DNA of 35,973 nt. Origin: Neolecta irregularis DAH-3. Taxonomy: Eukaryota; Ascomycota; Neolectomycetes; Neolectales; Neolectaceae. Shown here in pieces: positions 10,348 through 21,058 of this stretch. How positions within the stretch are numbered: position 1 is the first letter of the stretch; every line of letters begins with the position of its first letter. The stretch covers positions 3,825-39,797 of the forward strand of contig LXFE01001513.1 of assembly GCA_001929475.1 (NCBI GenBank). The letters are read 5' to 3'. The translations under genes were made by a program, and so were the position numbers. The notes beneath the pieces are model-generated. The model was not told the origin of the DNA. It saw only the letters and a program-made list of their open reading frames with translations, and did no database searches.

Positions 10348-10387
10348 GTGTAAGTGTTGAAGCTCGAGTTCGAATAAGACCAGGTTT
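10348..10387 (+). repeat. ~40 bp direct repeat, copy 1
   Basis: gtgtaagtgttgaag(c/t)tcgagt followed by an aataaga(c/t)cagg block; matches 11211-11250. A degenerate third copy of the inner part (gataagacca...actagcctaag) lies near 10499. Confidence 0.75.
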
Positions 10388-10701
10388 GATTATACTAGCC
10401 TAAGTGACTGAACTTCCCCGCAGATATTGACTGAACTTGGCTAGGTAATGAACGATATAATACAAATGCCGCAATATTATTGTATGCGCTTAGTTGTACG
10501 ATAAGACCAAGTGTTATAACTAGCCTAAGTATTCGTACTTCTTACAAAGGGACATACCCAGACTTGCAAACAAGTAAGCAAGTCCAATTCTGGACTTTGG
10601 ACTTACTTGCTTGCATATTTCAGGCCTTTGGACTTGCTTGCTTTACTTGCAATTTTACTTGCAAACTTGGATTTGCTTGATATATTTTTACAGTTTGTCC
10701 A

Positions 10702-10742
10702 CCCGCCCGCCCGACCCCGCCGGAGACCCTCTGGCGGGCGGG
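10702..10742. repeat. GC-rich 10 bp hairpin with G-quadruplex motif
   Basis: cccgcccgcc (10702-10711) pairs perfectly with ggcgggcggg (10733-10742). The minus strand of 10702-10718 reads GGGGTCGGGCGGGCGGG, four G-runs separated by 1-2 nt, matching the standard G-quadruplex pattern. It stands out sharply in an AT-rich neighbourhood. Confidence 0.8.
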
Positions 10743-11210
10743 CAGGTCAATCAATCTCCGGCAGGCGGACGGGCCGGTCAAAACGTTTTCTTTTTGACAA
10801 TTAGGATAGGTGCAATACATTATTCACTAAATAACCAAAATTTCCAGCATAAAATGATTTCTATCTGGCCATTTCTTTCATTGGTGAAATATGCTGCATA
10901 TACAAAATTCATGTCGTATCATCCTGAACACTGTGTCACGTGATCCGTGACAAATCTTGCAAGTGTAACTTTGAGCAAATGGCAATTAATTCACAGTTGA
11001 ACAACCAACCAACGTATTCAAACGAAACAAACACTATCGGGATCAAAGTTTAAAGGCAAAACTAATGGTCTGCCAGCAAATTCAATACAAGAAAGTCAAA
11101 AGGGGACCTTTGAAGAAACATCAGATGGAAAAGGCTCTGCTTGCTTCCTCTTACTCCCCTACTCACTTCCTCTCACTCCCCTGCCCATTATCGCCTGCCC
11201 TCCTTGGAAA

Positions 11211-11250
11211 GTGTAAGTGTTGAAGTTCGAGTACAATAAGATCAGGTTAT
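11211..11250 (+). repeat. ~40 bp direct repeat, copy 2
   Basis: Second copy of the motif at 10348-10387, 863 bp downstream in the same orientation. The pair could be remains of long terminal repeats, but I see no element between them. Confidence 0.75.
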
Positions 11251-11297
11251 ATTTCCTTAATCTAAGCTTGAAGCTGTGTAAGCTTAGACCAAGATAT

Positions 11298-11317
11298 GGG
11301 TTTAGGGTAGGGTTAGG
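11298..11317 (+). repeat. Short interstitial telomere-like run
   Basis: Contains GGGTTTAGGGTAGGGTTAGG, a degenerate TTAGGG-type series. Short enough to be chance, but it matches the unit of the clearer run at 27157-27190. Confidence 0.45.
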
Positions 11318-12156
11318 TAGTCTGTATTTACATTTCTATCTAATGTCCCTTATTTATTTCTCCGCCACTTGTCATATTGGTATGGGTATGTCCAGGTAAT
11401 TCCTCCGATATACCCTTATAGAGAGTAATAGCAAAAGAGAGCTTGTATGCCCAGAGTTGGCTCCTATTTTGGTCTTCAAAATCTTCCAAATTCAGAGGTG
11501 TATTGCATTCCTGCACCTCCCTTGAGCTTGTTGAACATTCTACTAATTGCAAGGATGATTGGGGTGTGGAAACTAATGACTGCTGGTCTCTTGGAGGATG
11601 TAATATTGTTGATTGGTAAATTTAAGTTTACTATACTTGCTATCGCTATCTTATCGATCGTACTAGCTCTGTCCTGCCAATTTGTGGTATTGGTTAATGG
11701 CCCGTGCGGCACACACATAGCACAACCAATGATTCCAATGTTATCTATATCACTGGATGCAGAAAGACAATAGCTATCAGATGGGCTAGGATGGAAGCAG
11801 ATCACTGAAAGGAGAAGTTATAGGACCATATCTTTACGGCATCCTTACCGGGTATTTGCATCCTTGATGTATTGATGCTGTGGCTGAGAAAAATACTCTG
11901 AATCACCAATTTTCGTAAGGAAATCCAAGAACCGTGTCTCTCTTATTTTGGCACGAACAACGCTACAATATATCCATGGAAGCTTAAAAAACGATGAATC
12001 CATTAACTTTTAGTACTAATGACAAATCCTAGAATGCTTCAGAACTGATATCTAGAGAATTTAGAAATCAAAATCATGCTTCTTGCAAAGAGAAAAATAG
12101 TATACTTCAACATCAAGAAGGCTGGTCTGTCTCCGATCATTTCTGTTGTTATGATG

Positions 12157-15100
12157 TTATTTGTTATTGTTAAATGGGGAAAGGGCACGTAACCGGCTCG
12201 ATCGACTGGCAGATTTCATACTGGAAGCATCGGTCGGTTTGAAATTTAGTCGCAAGCGTAGCTTTGCATCCCCGATAGTTAAAGTTACGTCTCCTGCGGC
12301 GTGTTGTTCGAGTGCGAAAGATGTACTCCCAACTTCCTCGTCAGACTTGAGACTATGGTGTTGATAAACGGAGACAATCAAGGTATCCGATCCGAACGCC
12401 GTAAAATGGAAATCTTCATTCCTGAAAAAGAAGTCAAAAAAAAAGATGAAGAAGTCTGATACCATTGCGGGTTAGACGATTTAACCGACTTGGTTTTATA
12501 TAATTCCTTTTTGGAATTTCGAATGCGGACTTGAATTTTCTCGTCGGGAAAACCAGATCCTTCGAGAATCGTGATCTGTGCGATTCCCATATCACCCATG
12601 GATCCGTTATGTAACGATGCTCTGGAAGTGATGGAACTCGGGGTTCGTCTGTGGTCAAGACTAGGCGTCTTGGAAGCTAATCATATCAGAGATAATGCGT
12701 ATAGAGACAGATACGGGTAAATTCCATACGAGCATCGCCGGGTCCAATTGCAGTCTGGTCTGGCACAGCATTATCGAGAGGGATGGTCTTTTTATCTTCG
12801 GTAATTGCAAAAGTCCCATTAGTGCCGCCCATGATACCACCGCCCGAAGCAACTACATCGACGGCGACATCTTGATCTTCCGGAGCGACCTCTCGGAGTT
12901 TTGATCCTTTTCGTCCTAACAACTGACCTAGGCCGTGTCCGACTCCGCGCTCAACTCCACCGACAAGCCGGACAGGTGCACCAGCAACAGTCGACAGAGC
13001 ACGGACACCGGTGTGTGCAAAAGTCGATGCAAAACCAGAACTTCCTCGGCGCTGTCTCGTCACATATTCGGGTTGGAATAACAATCTCACTTTGATATCT
13101 CCAGATTTTCCATCAAGTATGAGTTTTTGAGTTGAAGCACTCATTGGCTCAAGTTGAGAGAGATCGATGGGAGACGCGCCGAGAAAGTCATCTTTGTTAC
13201 CTCGATCCCAATCATATACTTTGACCCAGAACTGAGCAGTCGACCGATTCGGAACAGCAACAGTAAACGTCTCATCTGTCCAGGTTGGATTAAGAGTCTT
13301 TTTAATAATCTAGCTGTTAATATTACTGTTGGCTAGAACTGGAGTAAACCTTTGTCTTGTGTACTTTCTCGTCGTTCAATTCAAATACACAGTATGGATC
13401 TGAAAATCCGGAACGATCGGCAGCAGGTAAATTAGTTCCTGAAAGAACATCGAGGCGGAGATTTCCCATGTTATTGACACTTTCTCGGGCATCAATATGA
13501 ATTTTCACTGGGATATATTTTAGACTGATTTTCACTTTACACAACGACGATCCATCATTTCCGCGAAGTGTAATATCTGTAGGATTATTCTACACCGTTG
13601 TCATTATTAATTACCAAAAAAAAAAAGGTACCAATGCCTGTTTTAGAATTGTATGAGTGGATCCTTGAATTTTAGCAATAACGTCGTCGTCAGAATTAGT
13701 ATCTTTATCCATTAATCTCATTCGAATCAGACTTAAATCTAATTCTCGAACAAATCCGTCTCCTACTTCATCGAATTTCGCATGTTTACTTCGTGTTTTA
13801 GAACTTGTATATGATGGATTCGGAAGATCGTCAAGGTATATTTGCAAATAACTGTCTTTTTTGACGACCTCAGCTTCAATTATATTCCAGATGAGGATTC
13901 CCGAGTTGTGATTCAATAGTTCTTCAGGGGTCAGATGAACTTTTGGCGGTGAAACTTTTCTCTTTTTCGAGGAGTTGTTAGATGATGCACTCTCTTGTAA
14001 CGACTCTAGATGTTCTGATGAGCCATGTGCTGACTCGGTGACTTTGTCGGGTGTTTTGCTCGGTTCGGGGACTTTACTCATTTTGCGATGAAGTGAAGCT
14101 TCTCCATCAGAAACATCGTAATCAGTCGCAAGATCAAGATCAGTCTCTGTTTCCATTGATGTGTCATTTCCAGTTCCCATTGGATCGGCGACATTTAAGC
14201 AAGGGTAAAAGCTAGCATTGTAAATAAGATGGCCTTTTGCGCTATTGTGATTGCTTCGAGATATCAACGGTTCGGTTCGTTCGACACGAGCAGAATTCTC
14301 GAGATATTCACCATTATTTTCGTCTTGTTTAATAAGATCCGATGCGGAAACTTCTGTGAAGCCAAGTGACCGGTCGTGAGTTAGATTTTGCCAGTCCATT
14401 ACTTCGAGTGTATATATTTCCTTCTCAGAATGCAGGGGAACGTACAAAATTTCATCCCAATGTGGGTTTAATTCACTTTGGATGACGACAGTTCTAACGT
14501 TTAGTGATGATCTTTTGGAAGGAATACTTCGCTCTAACATCATTCAATACCATGATTCGAACGTACGGATCTGACTTTCCACCAGTTTTAGCCTCAACAT
14601 TTCGAACGTCTTTTGCAGCTTTGAAATGAAATCTCATAACTCCAATCGGCATACTATAACCTCCTGTCCCATGAATTCCACCCGTCATGGCAATAGGTTT
14701 CCATTGCGCTGATAACTTAATTTTACCAGAATTACAATTAGCCAAAGCGAACCAATCTCGTCCGTTTTGGTTGGCTTGCATGAGGGTGTCCAGTTTGATT
14801 TGGTAAGAACCGATTTGAGGATCTTTTTGAAGGCCACGGTCGTCTTTTAGCATCACGCCTAATTTACAACTCGGTCTATTAACCACGAGAAATTCAAAGG
14901 ATTCTTCCCAGATTGGATTATTGGTCCGTTTCATTTTCTATGTGTTTAATATTTCCGATAGAAGGGCATACTTTTGAAGTGTGAATTTCTTGTCCATTTA
15001 GTAGAAATACGGCAAATGGATCCAAGTGACCTACAAACGATAGCTTGGGATCAAGATCTTTAGCTTGGTGAACTGTAAACCGAACGATTCCAGTAACTGT

Positions 15101-17003
15101 TTCAGGGATAGATTCGCTTGTTCCATCTTGTATTGTTGTTGCCGTCAGGGTCGGATAGTAACTTAGATCAAAAGTCACTTGGCCTTTGGCCGTTGCGTTG
15201 TACATGATTGGTGCAACGACATTTTCTTGCTCAGCGTCCTGTATTAGGTCAGACAATAATCAAAGACGAGGGGGATACCGCTTCGAGGGACTTTAATTCA
15301 AAACTAGCGGTGCCCAGGTGTTTATCTTTTCGAAACTCGTTAAAGTCGAATACTTCTAATGTCAAGCTCTCGTTAAGACCTGTAATCAACAGATATTTCG
15401 TCTCGTTCCACCGAGGACAACTTGTATTTTTGACAACTTTAGTGCGATCAAGTTCACCATGAGTATTGATCGAGAACTTGACATAGGGATCGGGATTACC
15501 GGCGAGTCCTCGAGCACCATACAAGGTAATCTGCAAAACACCGATAGCAGAGTCGATTGGGGCTCCAGAAAGCATTTGCTCAACGTTGACAGTGAAGACG
15601 TTTGGAGCGTACATCATTGGTCCTAGATTTGCATGGACTTGTTCTTGAATGAACGAACTCAGACCAGGAACATTTCCGATATCGAAACCAAATTTGTCAC
15701 CTCCAAGGGGTTTGAGAACGTATTCAAAGGAGGGTCGTTCGAGGAATGAAAGATCTACGAGTTGGATATGTGGAAATGCGTACATTAACCGCAATTTAAT
15801 ACGCATGAGACCTGAAAAGGCCATATCTTCGACGAGGACCGGCATTCCTCCAGAGATGAGACCTTTACCCACGCGAACTGAGAGTACGACTTTTGGATTT
15901 ACTTTATTCTTGAGCTGTTTTCCTGTTAGATCTGACAAATCATTTGGGGTGAAACTGAATCGCCAGTCCATGAGGACTATTTCGTCGTCCGATTTTGGAT
16001 ATGTTTTGACGTGTTCGATTCGCGGGGGTTTTGTGCCGAGGGTAAAAGTGCTGAGACGCAAGGAATCAAGAAATGCTGGAGTGGATGTAGCCAGGACTTG
16101 ATCTACGGATGCTATAATGGTTGCAGAAAGGACTGGTTCATAGATGGCCCAGAATTTAATGAGAAAAGTGTTCATCCATTCTGCCGACTCGTTGTCAGTT
16201 TCAAGTTTTTGTTTTATGAGCTCTCTACTGATGTCGTCGCGGACGTTTCTTCTGAGGGCCTTGATAGAAGTTTGGTAATACGTGGCTGAAAGTTGACCAG
16301 GGGGAACAAGGGGTCGTACCAGCTGTAGCCAGAATAATCAATATCCAAGCAATTCCGCCGTTCAAGCGTCCAATGATCCAGCTGCAAAAGCCAACGAAGA
16401 AGACGACACCGGCATGTTGCCAGGCCTGTCCAAACCAACTGTCGTCTAGAAAAGATTGGAGGAAATCCCTTGATTCGCCGACTGCCTCCCAGCCAGCCAG
16501 AGTAGTGTCTTTCGAGGACACAGAAGAATCTAGAGTTGGTGATTTTGGGCTCTTTGCGGCATCGATAGCGGCGTTTGGGTCTACAGGGGGCAGATTTGGA
16601 ACCACATCCTGGGCGGGTTTGCTCTTGCGAGTCAGTTGACAAATGGCAGGTTGCACGCTGTACCATATCCGTAATCAGCGCAGCCCCATGGGTTGATGCT
16701 ACAGCAGGATCAGCCCTGAATATAAAAAGCAGCTACTATACTTTTATTTGTGCAAATGGAAGCAGGCATGTTCTAGCCCAATTAGTAGCTGCTGAATGCA
16801 ATTGTCTTGTTCAGACGACGCACCCTTCTTGCAGCGGCCGCTTTATCCGCTGGTGAAGCATCTGGATGGAACTAATAGTCAGTCGCAATTAAAAACACAG
16901 GCGGGAAAAGGCAAACCTGGTGGGCAACTGCACCCTGTTCGGCATCCTGGAGTGCAATGCGGGATTCTGCAAGACGCAGATGCTCTTGTTCTTCCGCAGC
17001 CAT
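12157..17003 (-). CDS. Tricalbin / extended-synaptotagmin-like ER-plasma membrane tether
   Basis: A lipid-transfer tether at ER-plasma membrane contact sites. It begins at the strong-context ATG 17003 (MAAEEQEHLRLAESR). It has an ER membrane hairpin (AGVVFFVGFCSWIIG...GIAWILIILATAATYYQTS), a full SMP domain (WMNTFLIKFWAIYEPVLS to SFIQEQVHANLGPMMYAP) and then C2 domains. C2-like starts are GVLQITLYGARGL, GIVRFTVHQAKDLD, GVMRFHFKAAKDV, a diverged SGILIWNIIEAEV, GNLRLDVLSGTNL and GIAQITILEGSGF. The fifth keeps a calcium-type aspartate pattern (SDPYCVF...YDWDRGNKDDF). A long Ser/Lys-rich linker sits between the third and fourth. At least ten short introns keep frame, including 40 nt before SKPAQDVVP and 34 nt before TYYQTS. 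One N-terminal junction, 3' of KAAAARR near 16830, I could not resolve. TAA at 12157. Tandem with SPA2, 276 bp upstream of it. Confidence 0.93.
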
Positions 17004-17278
17004 GGTGGAGCACAGGTTGCAGTCCTCCGATATAGAACGGGTTGTCACGTTCGTCACGTGATACGATGAGATCAGTGGCGCGCGCCACGCTCTTTTTTCT
17101 TGTTTGTGTTCGCTACGTCACTGCTCTGCTCCACCCATCCTATCGCATTAAGTATTGATCCGTTAAACGCACTATATACGCCCCATAACCATACCAAACA
17201 GCATAGCATACATTAAAACATAATTCCGTTTTTTCTGCGTCCCTAGTTCCCAAATATCCCCACCTCCCACATGCAAAA
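17004..17278. promoter_or_regulatory. Tricalbin promoter region with two perfect palindromes
   Basis: The gap between the SPA2 stop and the tricalbin start. It carries an E-box CACGTG (17055-17060) and a perfect 14 bp palindrome GTGGCGCGCGCCAC (17075-17088), both within 90 bp of the tricalbin ATG. CACGTG is the classic bHLH site; the second palindrome has no factor I can assign. Function is inferred from position. Confidence 0.4.
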
Positions 17279-19915
17279 TCAGATTTCGGACGAGTCGAGC
17301 GATTCGACCAGCCTGACAAGTTCCTTGGTCTGCTTGGCCGTGTCAAATGCTACACCCGCTAATTTCTGCTTATAGGCCTTGTCAGCGACTTGATGCCCGT
17401 TTTGATCCACATGGGATTTCATGCCCGCCAGTCTTTCAGCGCAACCAGAGAGTTTCTGTACAACGGGGTTGGCAGAATTTTTAAAGGTTGGGACTGCGAG
17501 CATTGTCTTTTGACTTTGAGCGACTACTGCCGTTACGATATGGACTATCTCGCCAATATGGCGCAGTAGGTGATTGGTATCTGTTTCGCTCCGGATTTGG
17601 GAGAGCAGCTTTTGAATCGACTCGACGATACATGACGTTTGTACTTCTAGAAACGCTTTCAAGTCCAAGAGCTCAGACAAAGAAGCTTTGATTCGCGTGT
17701 TAGTTCGAGAGATGGGTGATACAGGCGACATCACGACATCTGATTCTGCTCCGTTCCGGCTCCGCGGAGGGTTACTCGTCCGATTATTTGCATTACCTGG
17801 TCCTCGAAGTGGAGTATTACTACTTTGGGGTCGTGAGGTTGGAGAGGTCTTGGCACTAAAGGGACTAGTTCCATTAGTTAAAGATCCAGTTTCTTCCGCC
17901 TCATTAGAATCTGGCGGTGTTTTGAGATCAGTTGGCCTGACCCCGACAATTTTGACTAGTTCAATTACAGTCGATGTTAAATGGCTCGCAGCGGCATCCA
18001 ACAACGAAACTGGCGACAATCCATTCGCTGTAGCATGGTTCTTGGCAGCAGTCATCAAGTTGTTTGCTGTAGCACTCATTCTCGTTCTTAACTTTTGGAT
18101 CCGTTCAGAATTAGAGGAATCGTCGGGCGACATTTCCTCGAGATTCTTGGTCAACCCCCGTATCGATAGGACGATTCCTTTCATACAGTCTAAAACCCCA
18201 GACGGATTCGGACTACGTGCCGATAGTAAGATTTCGTCTATCGCCATTTGGAATTTGGTCATGTTTATATCGTCTATTTTCCCAGTCTCAGAAATGAATG
18301 GGGCGTTTTCATGGACAAGCGTCTGACTTAAAGATTGTGTAAGAAAAAGGCTCGTTGCGCGAAGATTCCGCAGTTGGGTTTTGACTTTGGTGTACTAGAC
18401 ATGAGCCCATTTGTCCCATGAATGAACATGCCCGTGCTTTCCATTCAGTTAGTTCGACTTTGAGTTCTTCGTTAGCGCGCTCTAGACGTTCTTTTTCCTC
18501 CCATGAACCACCTTCCAATTCGGCAAGTTTCCGAACTTCGTCAAGAAGATCAGTTGTTTCCTGCCGGACGTCTTCAGTGATCCGTTGTTGCTCTTCGAGT
18601 TCTTCATGCAATCTTTTGTTCTCTTCTCGTAATATGGCATCGGGCGAGATTGCAGATTTGGAATTCTGTAGCTCTAATTGAAGAGAGCGGATGTGCTTGT
18701 GATTAGATATATTCTTTATTTGTGACATACAGATCGAGCTTGGTCGAGTTCTTGTTCGATTTCTGGCAAACAGGGGTCGGTCCCGGGGTTCAGTCGGGCT
18801 TCCTAGGAAAATAAACTTGTGGATATTAAAACAAGGCGGATACCTTTAATTTCTGGTTCTCTTCCTGCAACGAACCCAGTTTTGCACTTGTGGTCCCCAG
18901 TTGGTCTTCAAGAGCTCGAATTCTGTTTCGCAATTTAATTGTTTGGTCGCTGTCCCGAGGCGCTTCGCCGTATGAGGTAGAATCTCCGCTCACTGCTTGT
19001 CAAAAAGAAATATGCGAGGCCAAGTACACATACTGGCTCCCCTGTAGCTGGGGCTTTCCCGGATAGAAGAGAGGTCGCTCCTGCTGCTCATCCTTGGCGG
19101 TGGACTGGTCGTCTGGTTGGACCGGCGGCTGTGGTGGTTGGACGAGGCAGCACTGATGTGTGAACGGCCAGTCTGCGGCCGCGAGGGATCATCACCGCCG
19201 TCGTCCTCAACCATGGTAGATTTGTTTGGTATAATTGTATTTGACTGGAAAGAGCGCTTTTCGGGTTCTAGGGGTCGCTGTGCCTGAGGGGGTGTGAGAA
19301 TTTGTGGAGGAGGAAAAATGAACCTGAGTGACTTGCGGGAACCTGCGCTGCAGCTCGAAGAATACATCTGCAACGAGATCCTTGAAGCGCAAAGTAGGCA
19401 GAGATGCGAGTTTCTGGCGGGCCTGGTTGCGTTTTGGGTGGTAGTGGTCTCGGGGGAGGAGGAAAGCCGAGTCTTGGGCAGGATCAGAGAACAAACACAG
19501 AATATCAGAGCGGGCATACTGGCAGAAGTGGCAGGAACACCACGACGCAACAGTTCATCGTAGACATCAGTGGAGAGTTCCGAGAACTGTGCACGGGAAA
19601 GACGAGTGAGTTTATCGCGGGCTTTGTTGCTTCGACCTTCGTCTACCAAAATATTATCATCGCCCAATAAATATCGACAAGAGTTATACCGGTAAGAGTA
19701 ATGTTTCCCGGTTGTTCCTGTAGAAACCGCAGCAGCGTCGCATGGTGCACCGGTACTACGGCCCCGTCGTTTCGAGGTAGCAGACCTACGGCCGAGTTTT
19801 CTTCATACGAATCCGCTAGACCGGCGAAAACAGCAGCAGCAGGAGACGCAGGCTGTAATATGGCGCTGCTGGTAGTGGCAATACTGTCGTGTTGCGAACC
19901 TGCACTCCCATTCAT
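17279..19915 (-). CDS. SPA2: SPA2-type polarisome scaffold
   Basis: Scaffold of the polarisome at sites of polarised growth. Eight exons close exactly as 783 codons plus stop: 19915-19690, 19642-19520, 19472-19324, 19283-19034, 18995-18844, 18802-18731, 18695-18432 and 18394-17279. The N-terminus has two Spa2 homology (SHD/GIT) repeats, [28 protein letters not shown] and [28 protein letters not shown], followed by the hallmark [19 protein letters not shown] Ser/Arg-rich linker leads to a long coiled coil ([12 protein letters not shown] to [11 protein letters not shown]). The conserved C-terminal region runs from [17 protein letters not shown] through [13 protein letters not shown] and [16 protein letters not shown] to [13 protein letters not shown]. 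The intron at 18431-18395 is GC-AG and required for frame. The start is the ATG at 19915; the frame is open upstream without another ATG. An inverted paralogue lies at 24884-26894. Confidence 0.94.
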
Positions 19916-20353
19916 GGCGGAGGTAGAGATCGAGGAGGTCAAAATCAGAATAGGCGAACTTGAGAAGCCACTTTGGAGGTTAGGTTTTCTTTATTTCGAC
20001 CTTTCTCCTGAGGCTGTTCCTCGTCCTACTAATACTTCATCGTTTATACCACTCTCAATGGTCTATAGGTATATTTGATATATTCCTTGTCTATTCACCC
20101 CTGTTATATTTACTCTGCTGTCAAACCATTCTATCTCTTCGTTTGTATCTACTCATAGCTATTTAGGCTCCGTTTTGTAGTCTCCATATCATGAAATTCC
20201 GGAACGGGAAATATCATGATTTTTTGCAATATCACAAATTTGGGATATTTTTCTAGCAATATTTCAGCTTACAGGGGTTCGCAGTACCACCAAAATTTGT
20301 AAATTTCCGAAACCACTGCTTTTGCCACCATTCAGCTCACCACAATGACATGA

Positions 20354-20433
20354 GCAAAATGGGACCTAACTCAGGAAGAAACTATGTTGAAGGCCTTACT
20401 TGATGAGGCAAGGGCTGGAAAATTCCCGAAGTA
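20354..20433 (+). pseudogene. Possible Myb/SANT-like transposon-associated fragment
   Basis: The frame reads KWDLTQEETMLKALLDEARA then GKFPK and a stop. It resembles the first helix of Myb/SANT-like domains (tryptophan, acidic pair, leucine-rich helix) found in fungal Harbinger-type elements. Another frame continues with IEKVSLEKVHDILNNELG, as if shifted. Decayed and short; the identification is tentative. Confidence 0.3.
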
Positions 20434-20740
20434 GGATTGAAAAGGTAAGCTTGGAGAAGGTCCATGATATCTTGAACAATGAGCTTGGGTAGCTATATGG
20501 TGGAGTAGGTCCCAATAATTCTGGCAATTTGCTGAAGATTTATGACTCAGCATTTCAGTAATCTCTTCTTTGTCATTGAAGGGCATTCATTGGTTGGCAT
20601 CAGGAAAATCATCAGAAAAAGTTACTGTTTATGGTGTACAACACTCCTGTTATTTCGAATTTGTCAAAAACTATTATGAGATTTGGGCGAAAATATGGTC
20701 GACAAACGCACCCCTGGTGTCGTATTTACTCCATACCCAT

Positions 20741-20880
20741 CATATTCATTCGAATCCACTCTAGCTGTTTGGTCAATCACATCTCTCCATACTTTCATAC
20801 TCATTCGTATCTGCTCTAGCTGTTTAATCACCTCATATCTCTGAGTATCCATCATACTTATTCGAATCTGCTCCATAGCT
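20741..20880 (+). repeat. 55-57 bp imperfect tandem repeat
   Basis: Units begin cata(t/c)t(c/t)attcg near 20741, 20796 and 20853, each followed by (t/a)atc(c/t)(a/g)ctctagctgttt-like sequence. Downstream to about 21035 the words tcgtatctactt and atactcac recur more irregularly. Confidence 0.7.
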
Positions 20881-21058
20881 TTTTACTAATTTATATCTAC
20901 TTTCCCACCCGTGTAGTCACTCGTATTTACTTACACCTGTGATATACTCACCATTTCTACTTCACCATCTCTTTATTCTCTCGTATCTACTTCACCACGT
21001 ATACTCACTCGTACACTCCGCCAATCGCTGCTGCTCGCTGTCATCTCTTCTGTACTTT

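Larger units (their letters stand above)
9901..12156. other. Gene-poor, repeat-bearing intergenic stretch
   Basis: About 2.25 kb between the orphan gene and the 3' end of tricalbin. It contains a repeated ~40 bp motif (10348 and 11211), a cluster of acttgc-type words (10560-10680), the GC-rich hairpin (10702-10742), a pyrimidine-rich tract (about 11137-11205) and a telomere-like run (11298-11317). A region open on both strands at 11447-11805 shows no family features. No gene is supported. Confidence 0.5.
19916..21058. other. Intergenic with transposon-like remnant and minisatellite
   Basis: About 1.1 kb between the SPA2 start and the SSU72 stop. It contains the SPA2 promoter side, a possible Myb/SANT-type remnant (20354-20433) and a pyrimidine-rich degenerate minisatellite from about 20738 to 21035. 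No intact gene is seen. Confidence 0.5.

Noticed and set aside
11447-11805. Region open on both strands (108 and 109 codons)
   Set aside because: Two overlapping antisense frames, neither with recognisable domains or neighbouring exons that join in frame.
15649-16101. 150-codon plus-strand frame
   Set aside because: Antisense to the tricalbin SMP domain.
17688-18326. 212-codon plus-strand frame
   Set aside because: Antisense shadow of the SPA2 C-terminal exon, whose minus frame has clear homology.
20741-21035. Repeat array considered as CRISPR-like
   Set aside because: Units are adjacent and imperfect without unique spacers, and the genome is eukaryotic.
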